This document shows, in pieces, positions 1 through 14,526 of a DNA stretch of 64,000 bases. The position numbers and the translations under genes were made by a program. The DNA comes from Bin5 sp965261695 (lineage in GTDB: Bacteria > Chloroflexota > Anaerolineae > Caldilineales > Caldilineaceae): assembly GCA_965261695.1 (NCBI GenBank), contig OZ253474.1, positions 3,038,001 to 3,102,000 on the forward strand. The letters run 5' to 3'. Position 1 is the first letter of the stretch, and each line of letters begins with the position of its first letter. The notes under the pieces are model-generated. The model made no database searches, was not told the DNA's origin, and worked only from the letters and a program-made list of their open reading frames with translations.

Positions 1-743
1 AGTTGGATGCGATTGTGCCGGACAACCCCAATCGCCCCTACGATATGAAAGAGATCATCCGACGCATTGTCGACGACGGGCAGTTTTTGGAGGTGCATGA
101 GCATTGGGCGCGCAATGTGATGGTGGGTTTCGCGCGTCTGGGTGGACGTTCCATCGGCATCGTCGCGCAGCAGCCGGCCGTTCTGGCCGGTGTGCTGGAT
201 GTGGACGCCAGCCAGAAGGCGGCCCGCTTTGTCCGCTGCTGCGACTGCTTCAATGTTCCGCTGGTCGTGCTGGAGGACGTGCCCGGATTCATGCCCGGCC
301 TCAATCAGGAGCACGGCGGCATCATCCGGCACGGAGCCAAGCTGCTGTACGCTTTCTCCGAAGCGACGGTTCCCAAGTTGACCGTGATCGTGCGCAAAGC
401 CTACGGCGGCGCCTACTGCGTGATGAACCCCCGCCACATCGGCGCCGACCTGGTGTTGGCGTGGCCTTCGGCAGAGATCGCGGTCATGGGGCCGGAGGGT
501 GCGGTCAACGTCATCTTCCGTCGCGAGATCGCGGCTGCCGAGGACCCCATCGCTAAGAAGAACGAGCTGGTCGCCGACTATCGAACGCGTTTTGCCAACC
601 CGTACATCGCGGCCGCGAACGGTTTCGTCGACGATGTGATCGAGCCACATGAATCGCGGCCGCGCTTGATCAACGCATTGGAGATGCTGCATAACAAACG
701 CGATCGACTTCCGCCTAAGAAACACGGGAATATCCCCCTGTGA
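1..743 (+). CDS. Acyl-CoA carboxylase carboxyltransferase (beta) subunit, C-terminal part
   Basis: The frame is open to the left edge, so about 247 C-terminal residues of a roughly 510-530 residue protein are present. This subunit transfers CO2 from carboxybiotin to an acyl-CoA (acetyl-, propionyl- or similar) in the cytoplasm. The crotonase-fold C-terminal half is clear: VLEDVPGFMPG followed by QEHGGIIRHGAKLL and the glycine-rich RKAYGGAYCVM, which form the two oxyanion-hole regions in PccB/AccD-type enzymes, then AWPSAEIAVMGPEGAV. The acyl-CoA specificity cannot be decided from this half. It is the first visible gene of a carboxylase operon with biotin carboxylase and biotin carrier downstream, and its stop overlaps the next start (GTGA). 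Confidence 0.93.
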   Translation, partial: LDAIVPDNPNRPYDMKEIIRRIVDDGQFLEVHEHWARNVMVGFARLGGRSIGIVAQQPAVLAGVLDVDASQKAARFVRCCDCFNVPLVVLEDVPGFMPGLNQEHGGIIRHGAKLLYAFSEATVPKLTVIVRKAYGGAYCVMNPRHIGADLVLAWPSAEIAVMGPEGAVNVIFRREIAAAEDPIAKKNELVADYRTRFANPYIAAANGFVDDVIEPHESRPRLINALEMLHNKRDRLPPKKHGNIPL

Positions 744-1390
744 GCCGAACGTGGCTGGGGCCAAATTCCGCGCAGGACGGGGCGCAAAGCGGGCCTCTGG
801 CGCCGACGGAGACGCCACGGGGGCTGCCGCAGATTGAATTTGAACTGTCTGCAGAGCAGTTCGCGCTGATGGGCTTTCCCCGCCTGCAACAGGGCCTGCC
901 GCTGTCGGCGGTGCTGGATGGCGGGGTGCTGCTGCCGGAGCCGGGGCCGGATCCCTGGTATACTGTGCAAAAGGAGTCGCTGCCCCCACGTTTTACGCAG
1001 ATCGGCCCTGCGCTTTACGCGTTTTGCGGCCAGATTGTGGAGGCGGACATCAACTATGGCCGCTCACAGTTGGCCGTGGTGGTGGTTGACTGTGGGATCG
1101 TCACGCTGCGCGTGGCGTGCGCGCCCAACAGCGACGGCATTTTGCCGGAGGGCACTTGGGAGACCCGCTTTGCGGCCGGCTTTGCGCCGCTTCAAGCGAT
1201 CGTGGAGGAGAGTTTCGCTTCACCGGTCGGGCGCACGGTCGATGTCTCCATGTGGGAGTTTCGGCGACTGCTCCTCTCGCCGGGTGACAGCGCCTTCGGC
1301 ACATGGCACACGAGCAGCGAGATTCCTCCGACCCCGTTTACCTGTGACCGGCTTCTGATACAGGCTCGCGTTCACCGTCAGGGCATTTGA
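740..1390 (+). CDS. Hypothetical protein inside acyl-CoA carboxylase operon
   Basis: A 216-residue protein that I do not recognise. The GTG start at 740 overlaps the TGA of the carboxyltransferase by four bases (GTGA), which argues for translational coupling and for this start. It has a proline-rich N-terminus (about residues 1-30), no clear membrane segment or signal peptide, and no cysteine motif. It probably is cytoplasmic. Its position between the carboxyltransferase and the biotin carboxylase suggests an accessory or assembly role in the carboxylase, but that is inference from context only. Codon use resembles its neighbours. Confidence 0.7.
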   Translation: MSRTWLGPNSAQDGAQSGPLAPTETPRGLPQIEFELSAEQFALMGFPRLQQGLPLSAVLDGGVLLPEPGPDPWYTVQKESLPPRFTQIGPALYAFCGQIVEADINYGRSQLAVVVVDCGIVTLRVACAPNSDGILPEGTWETRFAAGFAPLQAIVEESFASPVGRTVDVSMWEFRRLLLSPGDSAFGTWHTSSEIPPTPFTCDRLLIQARVHRQGI

Positions 1391-1449
1391 CTCCTGTGCC
1401 TGCGGAGGCGCGCTCTTGGAAGTGGACGTAAGAATATAAGGAACTGCGC

Positions 1450-2957
<1,508 letters not shown>

Positions 2958-2961
<4 letters not shown>

Positions 2962-3452
2962 AATACTTTGCCGGTGTCGGCGAGCACACGTTTGAGATTG
3001 AAATAAACGAGGATGGTGTGGTGGTCGACGGCGAGCCGATCACAGTGGACCTGAGGCAGAGCGGCGTGTCGCAGCTGTATAGCCTGCTGTTGGACGGCGC
3101 AAGTTTCGAGATGATCGTTGAGGAGACGCAGCAGAGTTTCGATGTGACGCTGCGTGGCGAGCAGTTTCGCGTTCGGATTGAGGATGAACGTACGCGGCGG
3201 CTCCATGCGGGACGTCAGGGGCCGCCGCTGCCGCAAGGGGACCTGACCGTCCGCGCGCCTATCCCGGGCTTGGTTGTGAAGGTGCTGGTGCAGGATGGGG
3301 ATGAGATCATCGAAGATCAGCCGTTGATCATTCTGGAAGCGATGAAGATGGAGAATGAGATTCGCGCGGTGCGTTCCGGCGTGGTGCGCAAAGTGGAGGT
3401 GAGCGCCGGCAAGAGCGTTGAGCAGGACGCTGTATTGATCGTGATCGGGTAG
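2958..3452 (+). CDS. Biotin carboxyl carrier protein (biotin/lipoyl attachment domain)
   Basis: A 164-residue protein with a divergent N-terminal half (residues 1-95) and a C-terminal biotinyl domain. The biotin attachment motif ILEAMKMENEI places the biotinylated lysine at residue 130; PIPGLVVKVLVQDGD precedes it and is the usual first half of the flattened beta barrel. It shuttles carboxybiotin between the biotin carboxylase and the carboxyltransferase. The N-terminal part resembles the linker/BT-like region of propionyl- and pyruvate-type carboxylases rather than classical AccB. The GTG start overlaps the preceding TGA (GTGA). Confidence 0.92.
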
Positions 3453-3522
3453 TTCGCGGCGTGGCGGAAGCAGCGCTCCTGCAGGACGCGCAAGATCGAA
3501 TGAAGATCAGTCTGAATTTCAT

Positions 3523-3551
3523 TTGACAGGCGAAGAACTGTGTGATACAGT
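3523..3551 (+). promoter_or_regulatory. Candidate rRNA promoter P1
   Basis: TTGACA at 3523-3528, a 17-bp spacer and TACAGT at 3546-3551, with TGA directly before the -10 hexamer (extended -10). This is the best sigma70-like site in the 399-bp gap before the 16S gene and lies about 300 bp upstream of it. Confidence 0.7.
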
Positions 3552-3612
3552 CAGGAAACCTTCACGAATCGGAGTTGATAAAGGATTAGTTGATGTTCGT
3601 ACGATCTTCGAT

Positions 3613-3641
3613 TTGTCAGGGTTTAGGGGATGTAGTAGAGT
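3613..3641 (+). promoter_or_regulatory. Candidate rRNA promoter P2
   Basis: TTGTCA at 3613-3618, a 17-bp spacer and TAGAGT at 3636-3641. It could be a second promoter in tandem with P1, as is common for rRNA operons. It lies just before the 5' arm of the 16S processing stem, so its transcript would still contain that arm. Confidence 0.5.
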
Positions 3642-3650
3642 AGTGGGGTT

Positions 3651-3683
3651 GTGGCACATTAACAGCTGAAGAGTGGTAAGAAG
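3651..3683 (+). other. 16S precursor processing stem, 5' arm (3' arm 5459-5490)
   Basis: The 33 bases here are complementary to 5459-5490 with only about four mismatches. The two arms bracket the 16S gene and would form the long stem that RNase III-type enzymes cut. The rest of the leader, to 3851, shows no gene. Confidence 0.8.
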
Positions 3684-3851
3684 AGTCGAGTTCAGCGAGC
3701 CTTGAAGTGCGCTCTTGTGCTGAGCGTATCCTTATGGGGATGCGTGGTGGTATGAGGGCGAGTCAATGAAGAGTTAGTAGTAGCTTTGCGTAGAAGCGCG
3801 GTGGCGCCGTTTGTTCTGGGAGTATGTGGGGCGAATGGTGTTGGCCGCGAA

Positions 3852-5377
<1,526 letters not shown>

Positions 5378-5516
5378 AAGGCAGGGCGCATCGGTGGCGG
5401 CAGTTGAGCAGTTTAGCTGTCGGGGAAGCCGACAGCGTCCGGGTTGGCTGGGTTTGAGCTTCTTACCACTTTTCAGGGGTTAATGTGCCCCTGTTGTTGT
5501 ATGTAGAGCAGGAAGA

Positions 5517-5590
<74 letters not shown>

Positions 5591-5673
5591 CTGGGTCTGG
5601 CAGGCCCGGTTCGGAGTGGGGCCGGCGTGCTGGGTGCGGGTTGCCCGGTTTGCCGGATGGAAGTTGTTGTGTT

Positions 5674-5704
5674 GGCACATTAAGAACTGAATAGGATAGA
5701 GAAG
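5674..5704 (+). other. 23S precursor processing stem, 5' arm (3' arm 8730-8760)
   Basis: This stretch is largely complementary to 8730-8760, downstream of the 23S gene: both contain the TAAGAACT and AGGATA blocks or their complements. The two arms bracket the 23S gene. The arm also resembles the 16S leader arm (shared GGCACATTAA), so the operon reuses one processing motif. Confidence 0.75.
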
Positions 5705-5763
5705 AACTGCTGTAGGAGTGAGAAGTGGGCGGCGGCTGCGAGGCCGTTGCTTAGAGTACAGCA

Positions 5764-8705
<2,942 letters not shown>

Positions 8706-8912
8706 TGCAACTCGCCTTACAGCAGTGATTCTTTATCCTGTTTAGTTCTTAGTGTGTCAGATGCGTGCAAGCGCAAGCTGCTTGCGCGCGCGATGACGCA
8801 CAGTGCGCCGGATGGTGCGAAAGGCTGTCTGCGTTGCGCTGGTCGGCTTGGCGCAAGACCGCAACGCAAGCGCGCCGCATGGCAAAGGCAAAATGCAAGT
8901 CAGGGGAGTGGA

Positions 8913-9028
8913 GTTGGTGGCAAGAGCGGTGGGGAGACACCCGGCCCCATCCCGAACCCGGCAGTAAAGTCCACCAGCGTCGATGGTAGTGCGGGGGCGA
9001 CTCCGTGTGAGAGTAGACCGCTGCCAAC
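8913..9028 (+). rRNA. rrf: 5S ribosomal RNA
   Basis: A 116-nt 5S gene: the terminal helix pairs GTTGGTGGC with GCTGCCAAC, and CCATCCCGAACC in loop B/C is diagnostic. Its flanks 8902-8917 and 9024-9041 extend the helix (AGGGGAG against CTCCCCT) and are followed by TTTCTT, so the extended stem may serve as processing signal and terminator. The spacer 8706-8912 contains the 23S 3' arm and small GC-rich hairpins, no gene. Confidence 0.95.
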
Positions 9029-9089
9029 CTCCATCTCCCCTTTCTTATGCTCCACTGATGGGGGCTCCTCCGTATAACCTGTTGAGTTG

Positions 9090-9098
9090 TGATACAAT
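9090..9098 (+). promoter_or_regulatory. Extended -10 promoter candidate for glmU
   Basis: TGATACAAT is an extended -10 site like the one in the rRNA promoter P1. No good -35 is visible. It would give a leader of about 200 nt before glmU. Nothing else is seen in 9042-9309. Confidence 0.45.
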
Positions 9099-9309
9099 GT
9101 GCGCAGACATCAATCTGGTTCTGGTCTGCGAGCAATTTCATGGATGATATCCCTCCTGACCCCGGATCTCTACCATTTTTACCCACGAATAGGTTGGCCG
9201 TCCCACAGGTGCATAGCCCAATAAAAGACGCGTTTACCGTCATGGCCGGATCCCTTTGGCGGATTTTGCGCGCGCCATCTTTTCCTCCCACAGCATAGGA
9301 GCGTCCTGC

Positions 9310-10719
9310 ATGACAGTTGCCGCCGTCATCTTGGCCGCCGGCCAAGGAACCCGCATGAATTCGAAGCTACCCAAATTTCTGCATCCACTGGCGGGCCGGC
9401 CGTTGATAGAGTGGTCGCTGCAAGCGGTAGACGGATTTTCTGATCTGCGCCCGGTTGTGGTCGTCGGATACGCAAGAGAGCGGTTGCGCGGTCTGCTCGG
9501 CAAGCGCGTCGACTACTGCGTGCAGGAGGAGCTTCTCGGCACCGGGCACGCGCTGATGCAGGCAAAGGAACTCCTGTATCAACGAGCCGATCAGATTCTG
9601 GTCCTCTACTCGGATATGCCTCTCCTGCGCTCGCAGACGCTCAGAAAGTTGACGCAACTCGGTTCGGAACCTACACAACAACAGCGCGCGCCAACTGCAT
9701 TGTCGATGTTGACGGTCGAACGTGAGGAGACCCAGGGATTCGGCAGAGTCGTGCGCGACGAGAATGGCGCTGTCCGCGCAATCGTGGAAGAGGCTGACTG
9801 TACGCCTGAAGAGGTCGCCATTCGTGAGCTGAATCCCGGTGTGTACTGTTTTGACGCCCAATGGCTGTGGGAAAACCTTTCACTGTTGACGCCCAGCCCC
9901 AGCGGCGAGTATTATCTGACCGATATGGTTGGCATCGCCGCTGAGCAGGGCGGGCAGATCGAGACAGTGGCTGCTCCGCCTGATGAAGTTTACGGGATCA
10001 ATGACCGCAGCCATCTAGCGGTCGCTGCACAAGCGCTGCGTCAACGCATCAATGAGGAGCATATGCTGGCCGGTGTGACGTTGGTCGATCCGGCATCCAC
10101 ATATATCGACGCTGGTGTTATCATTGGCCAGGATTCGGTCATCTATCCGGGAACCCATCTGCAAGGAGAGACAACGATTGGCGCGGACTGCCAGATCGGG
10201 CCAGGCAGCTGCATTATCGATAGCGCAATCAGTGATGCGTGCCGAGTCGAGTACAGTGTCATCGAGCAGGCCCGGATGGAACGAGGCGGCGCAATCGGCC
10301 CGTTTGGCCATCTGCGGCCAGGCGCACATCTGGGTGAAGACGTGCATATGGGCAACTTTGGCGAAGTCAAGAACAGTTATCTTGGCGCCGGCGTCAAGAT
10401 GGGCCATTTCAGCTATATAGGGGATGCGACCGTCGGCGAGAATGTCAATGTCGGCGCCGGCGCCATCACCTGCAATTTTGACGGCGTCTCGAAAAACCAT
10501 ACGATTCTTGGCGAAGATGTTTTCCTCGGTAGTGACACGCTTCTGATCGCGCCCGTTACCCTGGGCGCGCGTGCGCGGACAGGCGCCGGAGCCGTCGTAA
10601 CGAGGGATGTGGAGGAGGATGCGCTGGTTTACGGAGTGCCCGCACGCCCTGCGCGCGCCGCTGAACCGAACGATGCACGCACGTCCACTCCGCCGGCAGA
10701 GGCGCAGGGGAAGCATTAG
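9310..10719 (+). CDS. glmU: Bifunctional GlmU: UDP-GlcNAc pyrophosphorylase / GlcN-1-P acetyltransferase
   Basis: 469 residues. It acetylates glucosamine-1-phosphate and then uridylylates it to UDP-GlcNAc, the precursor of peptidoglycan and other envelope glycans. The N-terminal nucleotidyltransferase domain (about 1-235) has LAAGQGTRM at residues 8-16, Lys22 and QEELLGTGHA. The C-terminal left-handed beta helix (about 250-460) is built of hexapeptide repeats and contains KMGHFSYIGDA, with the catalytic histidine, and NVGAGAITCNFDG. The ATG at 9310 was chosen because AGGAG lies 8 bp upstream and because the GlmU signature begins there; an in-frame upstream start would add 18 unconserved residues. 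Cytoplasmic. Confidence 0.96.
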   Translation: MTVAAVILAAGQGTRMNSKLPKFLHPLAGRPLIEWSLQAVDGFSDLRPVVVVGYARERLRGLLGKRVDYCVQEELLGTGHALMQAKELLYQRADQILVLYSDMPLLRSQTLRKLTQLGSEPTQQQRAPTALSMLTVEREETQGFGRVVRDENGAVRAIVEEADCTPEEVAIRELNPGVYCFDAQWLWENLSLLTPSPSGEYYLTDMVGIAAEQGGQIETVAAPPDEVYGINDRSHLAVAAQALRQRINEEHMLAGVTLVDPASTYIDAGVIIGQDSVIYPGTHLQGETTIGADCQIGPGSCIIDSAISDACRVEYSVIEQARMERGGAIGPFGHLRPGAHLGEDVHMGNFGEVKNSYLGAGVKMGHFSYIGDATVGENVNVGAGAITCNFDGVSKNHTILGEDVFLGSDTLLIAPVTLGARARTGAGAVVTRDVEEDALVYGVPARPARAAEPNDARTSTPPAEAQGKH

Positions 10720-10777
10720 TAAACTGCCTGCGCAATGCCCGGCGCGGCGCAAGGCAACGTAGTCAAAGGAGTCACCT

Positions 10778-12142
10778 GTGGATGTGGAACCTGCATGGCT
10801 TATGGCGGCCCTTGTGCTGCCGTTACTGGTAATCGGCTTTGTCGCTGTTGCGGAGGTGTCCCTGTCGGCAGCATCCAGAAGCCGGATTCGAGCACTCGTC
10901 GCCAGCGGCAATCAGCGGGCACAACTAATCGACCGCCTGCTTTCTGACCCAGCCCGCTTTCTCTCCACGCTGTTGATCCTCAAGAGCCTGGCCTACATTG
11001 CCGCCGGCTCTATGACCGTCTGTCTGGCAATGACCCTGCACTGGACCGATGCCGGTGTCTCAGCCGCGGTGGGCCTCGTCTGGCTTGTGCTTCTCGCGGT
11101 TCAGATCATCGGGCGGGGCTGGGCGCTGCGTCAGCCGGAAGCGGTTGCGCTCACTATCGCCCTTGCGGTGAATCTGGTTGCTGCGGTGTTGGCCCCGCTG
11201 TCGTTTTTGCTCCGTCGCCTGGCTGCTTATGCGCGGGGGGACGCTGACGAAGTGACTGCGGAAAGCGTTTTCCTCAGTGAAGACGGTTTACGCTTTCTCA
11301 TCCATGTGGGTGAAGGCGAGGGGGTGATCGAAGAAGACGAGAAACAGATGATCGCCGGCATTTTTGAATTTGGTGAGACGACGGTGCGCGAGATCATGGT
11401 GCCGCGGCTCGATATTGTTTCGATGGAGGTGAACGCGCCGCTCAGCGAAGCCCTTGATCTGATTATAGCCAACGGACACAGCCGCATTCCTGTTTATGAA
11501 GACAGCATCGATCATCTGATCGGTGTACTTTACGCCAAAGACATCCTGCTCTGTCTGCGGGATGGAAATCACGATACGCCGGTTCGGCAGTTGCTGCGGC
11601 GCGCCTACTTTGTGCCCCAGAGCAAGAAACTGGACGAGTTGTTTGAGGAGATGCAGGCCCAGCGCATTCACATGGCTCTGGCCGTTGATGAATACGGCGG
11701 TACGGCCGGGCTGGTTACTATCGAGGATCTGTTGGAAGAGATCGTTGGCGAAATTCAGGATGAATACGATTCGGAAGAGCCGCAGTTGAAGGAACTGGCG
11801 CCCGATATATATATTTTTAACGCCCGCTATGATGTCGATGAGGTCTCCCGGCTTATCAACGTTGACCTGTCCGCCACCCATGAGAGCATCGACACATTGG
11901 GGGGGTTCATTTACAGCCAACTGGGGCGGGTCCCGGAGCAGGGTGAAAGTATCCAGTTCAAAGATTGGCGGTTCACGGTTCTGTCGGTTGATTCCCGTCG
12001 CATCGAACAGGTGCGCGTTGAGCCGGTGGGCAGCAGCAGCCCTGAAAACAGCGAGCAGACATTGAGTCAGTCCGCGGCGGCGGAGCGGGCCGAAGATAAC
12101 GCAGACAATACAGGTTCCGGATATTTGCAGTCGGCCGCCTGA
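10778..12142 (+). CDS. CNNM/CorC (hemolysin C-like) membrane protein with CBS pair
   Basis: 454 residues. The N-terminal CNNM (DUF21) membrane domain spans about residues 1-150 with several hydrophobic helices. Two CBS domains follow (IMVPRLDIVSMEV near residue 208; GVLYAKDIL; then the second CBS ending in EYGGTAGLVTIEDLLEEIVG). A C-terminal CorC_HlyC domain (about 345-420) comes last. Family members act in divalent cation, mainly Mg2+ or Co2+, homeostasis; the name hemolysin is historical. The GTG start has AAAGGAG a few bases upstream. A hydrophilic tail of about 35 residues ends the protein. Confidence 0.9.
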   Translation: MDVEPAWLMAALVLPLLVIGFVAVAEVSLSAASRSRIRALVASGNQRAQLIDRLLSDPARFLSTLLILKSLAYIAAGSMTVCLAMTLHWTDAGVSAAVGLVWLVLLAVQIIGRGWALRQPEAVALTIALAVNLVAAVLAPLSFLLRRLAAYARGDADEVTAESVFLSEDGLRFLIHVGEGEGVIEEDEKQMIAGIFEFGETTVREIMVPRLDIVSMEVNAPLSEALDLIIANGHSRIPVYEDSIDHLIGVLYAKDILLCLRDGNHDTPVRQLLRRAYFVPQSKKLDELFEEMQAQRIHMALAVDEYGGTAGLVTIEDLLEEIVGEIQDEYDSEEPQLKELAPDIYIFNARYDVDEVSRLINVDLSATHESIDTLGGFIYSQLGRVPEQGESIQFKDWRFTVLSVDSRRIEQVRVEPVGSSSPENSEQTLSQSAAAERAEDNADNTGSGYLQSAA

Positions 12143-12183
12143 GGCAGCAAGGATGTCTTCTGTGAACGCAACGGTATCCTTCC

Positions 12184-12211
12184 GCGCCCCTTTCGAGTAG
12201 GGGCGCATTTT
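12184..12211 (+). terminator. Intrinsic terminator after the CorC-like gene
   Basis: An 8-bp perfect GC-rich stem (12184-12191 with 12199-12206), a 7-nt loop and a following ATTTT run. It ends transcription 42 bp past the CorC-like stop and separates it from cdd. Confidence 0.8.
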
Positions 12212-12252
12212 ACATTTATGCGACAAAAATTCGCGACTGCGGAGGAGGGGAA

Positions 12253-12642
12253 ATGAATGCCGGCGATAGTTCGTCGCAACAGTTGGTTGCAGCGGCCCAG
12301 ACCGCCCGTGAACATGCGTATGCCCCATATAGCAACTATGCTGTCGGCGCTGCCGTGCTAACAGGGGGCGGTGAAATCATAGAGGGATGTAACGTTGAAA
12401 ACGCCTCGTATGGGGCGACGATCTGCGCCGAGCGCGTGGCCCTCACCGCCGCCATCGCTCAGGGGAAACGTGAACTGAAAGCGATCGCGGTTGTTACCGT
12501 TGACGGCGCCTCACCCTGCGGTATGTGCCGACAGGTCATGTACGAACTTGGGCCGGAGATGGATGTCTACATCGGCGACGGCGGGGGCAGATTTATCAGT
12601 ACAACTGTCCGCGCGTTGCTGCCCGATGCCTTCGGCGATTGA
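12253..12642 (+). CDS. cdd: Cytidine deaminase
   Basis: 129 residues, the usual length of the homotetrameric zinc enzyme. It deaminates cytidine and deoxycytidine to uridine forms in pyrimidine salvage. Zinc ligands Cys58, Cys89 and Cys92 and the catalytic Glu60 are all present (CAE and PCGMCRQ), together with the substrate-binding CNVENASYG at 46-54. A strong GGAGGAGGGG ribosome site precedes the ATG. The first lipoprotein of the following array starts only 6 bp after the stop, although nothing links their functions. Confidence 0.96.
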   Translation: MNAGDSSSQQLVAAAQTAREHAYAPYSNYAVGAAVLTGGGEIIEGCNVENASYGATICAERVALTAAIAQGKRELKAIAVVTVDGASPCGMCRQVMYELGPEMDVYIGDGGGRFISTTVRALLPDAFGD

Positions 12643-12648
12643 TGGGAA

Positions 12649-14421
12649 ATGGCAAATGCAATGATGAGGAATATCTTTACGACGGTGGTCGGGCTGCTCG
12701 CACTGCTCGTTGCTGTGGCCTGCGTGCCAATACCAGGACCTGGCGAAACCGGTGCGGTCGCGACTGTCGCGCCACAGTCTGTCGCGACCCCTGATGCCGC
12801 TACGTCTACGCCGCCCGCGACGTCAGAACCACCGACTCCTGCCGCGACGGAAGTTTCAACCGACGCTGAAACGCCGGCGCGGTTGGGGGAGAATGTTGCG
12901 GTTCTGGGAGTTGGGCGCGCCTCGACATGGAGTGATTCGGCTGATCTGGTGATCGATGGTGATTTGGACACAATGTGGAGTGCGGCGCTCCATCCAGTGC
13001 AGTGGTTTTCGGTAATTTTGGATGATTTCTATCTGGTCGACAGGGTCGAGATGGTAGTGGCGCAGACTCCGGCCGGTCCAACGACACACGAAATCTGGCT
13101 GGGGAACGGTTCTGGCGTGCGGACGCTATACGAGCGCATCAAGGATGTCCACACGGAGGACGGGCAGATTCTGGAGGTGACTCTCGACCCGCCGCGCACG
13201 GCAAACGAGGTGTTGATTCGCACGGTTCACAGCCCGAGTTGGGTCGCTTGGCGCGAGGTGAGGGTGTTTGGCCAGCAGACGGCAAGCTCAGCGGAGGAGG
13301 CTGGAAGGCCTCGATTGAAACTGAAGAAGATAGCGACAGGGCTGGATCTTCCTGTGCAGGTTACGCACGCCAGCGACGGCAGCGGGAGGCTCTTCGTGGT
13401 CGAGCAGAAGGGGCGCATCCGCATCGTCAAGGACGGTGTTATCAACGATACCTCTTTTCTGGACCTTTCCGAGCGGATCAGTTGTTGTGGGGAGCGGGGC
13501 TTGCTCGGCATCGCCTTTCCGCCGAACTATGCCGCCAAACAACATTTATACGTAAGCTATACGAATGTCGACGGCCATACCACCATCAGCCGCTACGCGA
13601 CGACCGCGGACCCCGACAGGGCCGACCCGGACAGTGAGGAAATTGTGCTCACTATCGACCAACCGGACACCACTCACAATGGCGGGCGTATCGTTTTCGG
13701 TCCGCAAGACGGCTACTTGTACATTGGCAGCGGGGACGGCGTTCCAGTCAACGATCCAGAAAATAGGGGGCAAGATCCCGGCACGTGGCTCGGAAAAATT
13801 TTGCGCATCGACGTGGAGTCGGGCGTCAAGCCCTACGGCATTCCCGCCGACAACCCGTTCACGCAGGTTGAAGGCTATCGTGACGAGATCTGGGCGCTGG
13901 GGCTGCGCAATCCGTGGGGATTTGCCTTTGATAAGGAGACCGGCGCGCTCTATATCCCGGATGTGGGCAACAGTAGACGCGAAGAGGTGAACTATCAACC
14001 TGCGGGAAGCCGCGGGGGCGAAAACTACGGTTGGCGCATCATGGAGGGGATTTTGTGTTTCCAGCATTCGTCCTGGCCTTGTAACGCGGAGGGTCTGACC
14101 TCGCCGGTCGCTGAATACGAACACTTGCATGGATGCGCCATCGTGGGCGGCGTTGTTTACAGTGGCATCCAGTACCCATTTTTGCAAGGTGTCTTCATCT
14201 ATGCAGATTTTTGTAGCGGACGCATCTGGGGACTGAATCGTCCTGATGCGGGGGCGATCCCTGGTCCCCGCGTTGCGACCGAGGCTTTCCAGGATGGGTG
14301 GCAAAGCACACTGCTTCTGAACGCTTCGGTACCCGTGAGCAGCATCGGCGAAGATGAAGAGGGCAATGTGTACATCACCGGTTTTCAGGATGGTGTTATC
14401 TCTATGATCATCGAGAGATAG
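12649..14421 (+). CDS. Lipoprotein array copy 1: discoidin-like domain + PQQ-type sugar dehydrogenase
   Basis: 590 residues. A lipoprotein signal peptide ends at LLVAVAC (Cys25), followed by a Pro/Thr/Ala linker to about residue 75. A discoidin-like (F5/8 type C-like) beta domain spans about 80-212. A glucose/sorbosone dehydrogenase (GSDH) six-bladed propeller fills 225-590. Propeller motifs are LPVQVTHASDGSGRLFVVEQ, SCCGERGLLGIAFPP, the catalytic-region THNGGRIVFG, YLYIGSGDG, LRNPWGFAFD and GGENYGW. Members oxidise sugars with bound PQQ or have lost that activity. It is expected on the outer face of the membrane. An internal ATG at 12664 matches the start used by copies 2-4 and is equally possible. 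Confidence 0.85.
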   Translation: MANAMMRNIFTTVVGLLALLVAVACVPIPGPGETGAVATVAPQSVATPDAATSTPPATSEPPTPAATEVSTDAETPARLGENVAVLGVGRASTWSDSADLVIDGDLDTMWSAALHPVQWFSVILDDFYLVDRVEMVVAQTPAGPTTHEIWLGNGSGVRTLYERIKDVHTEDGQILEVTLDPPRTANEVLIRTVHSPSWVAWREVRVFGQQTASSAEEAGRPRLKLKKIATGLDLPVQVTHASDGSGRLFVVEQKGRIRIVKDGVINDTSFLDLSERISCCGERGLLGIAFPPNYAAKQHLYVSYTNVDGHTTISRYATTADPDRADPDSEEIVLTIDQPDTTHNGGRIVFGPQDGYLYIGSGDGVPVNDPENRGQDPGTWLGKILRIDVESGVKPYGIPADNPFTQVEGYRDEIWALGLRNPWGFAFDKETGALYIPDVGNSRREEVNYQPAGSRGGENYGWRIMEGILCFQHSSWPCNAEGLTSPVAEYEHLHGCAIVGGVVYSGIQYPFLQGVFIYADFCSGRIWGLNRPDAGAIPGPRVATEAFQDGWQSTLLLNASVPVSSIGEDEEGNVYITGFQDGVISMIIER

Positions 14422-14526
14422 ACAGTAGATTTGGTTTATCCTGTTGATCGTGCAGGAACAGTTCATCGTGTCAGATTGGGTGGCACGCGCGTTGACCCCA
14501 AACCAGATCAAGATTGGGACTCGCTG

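Noticed and set aside
740..1390. Idea that this gene is a second biotin-related subunit
   Set aside because: No lysine attachment motif and no biotinyl-domain strands; left as hypothetical.
13546..14511. Recurrent 280-320 codon minus-strand frames across the lipoprotein array
   Set aside because: They recur in each paralogue only because the plus-strand genes are homologous; no start site, no motif.
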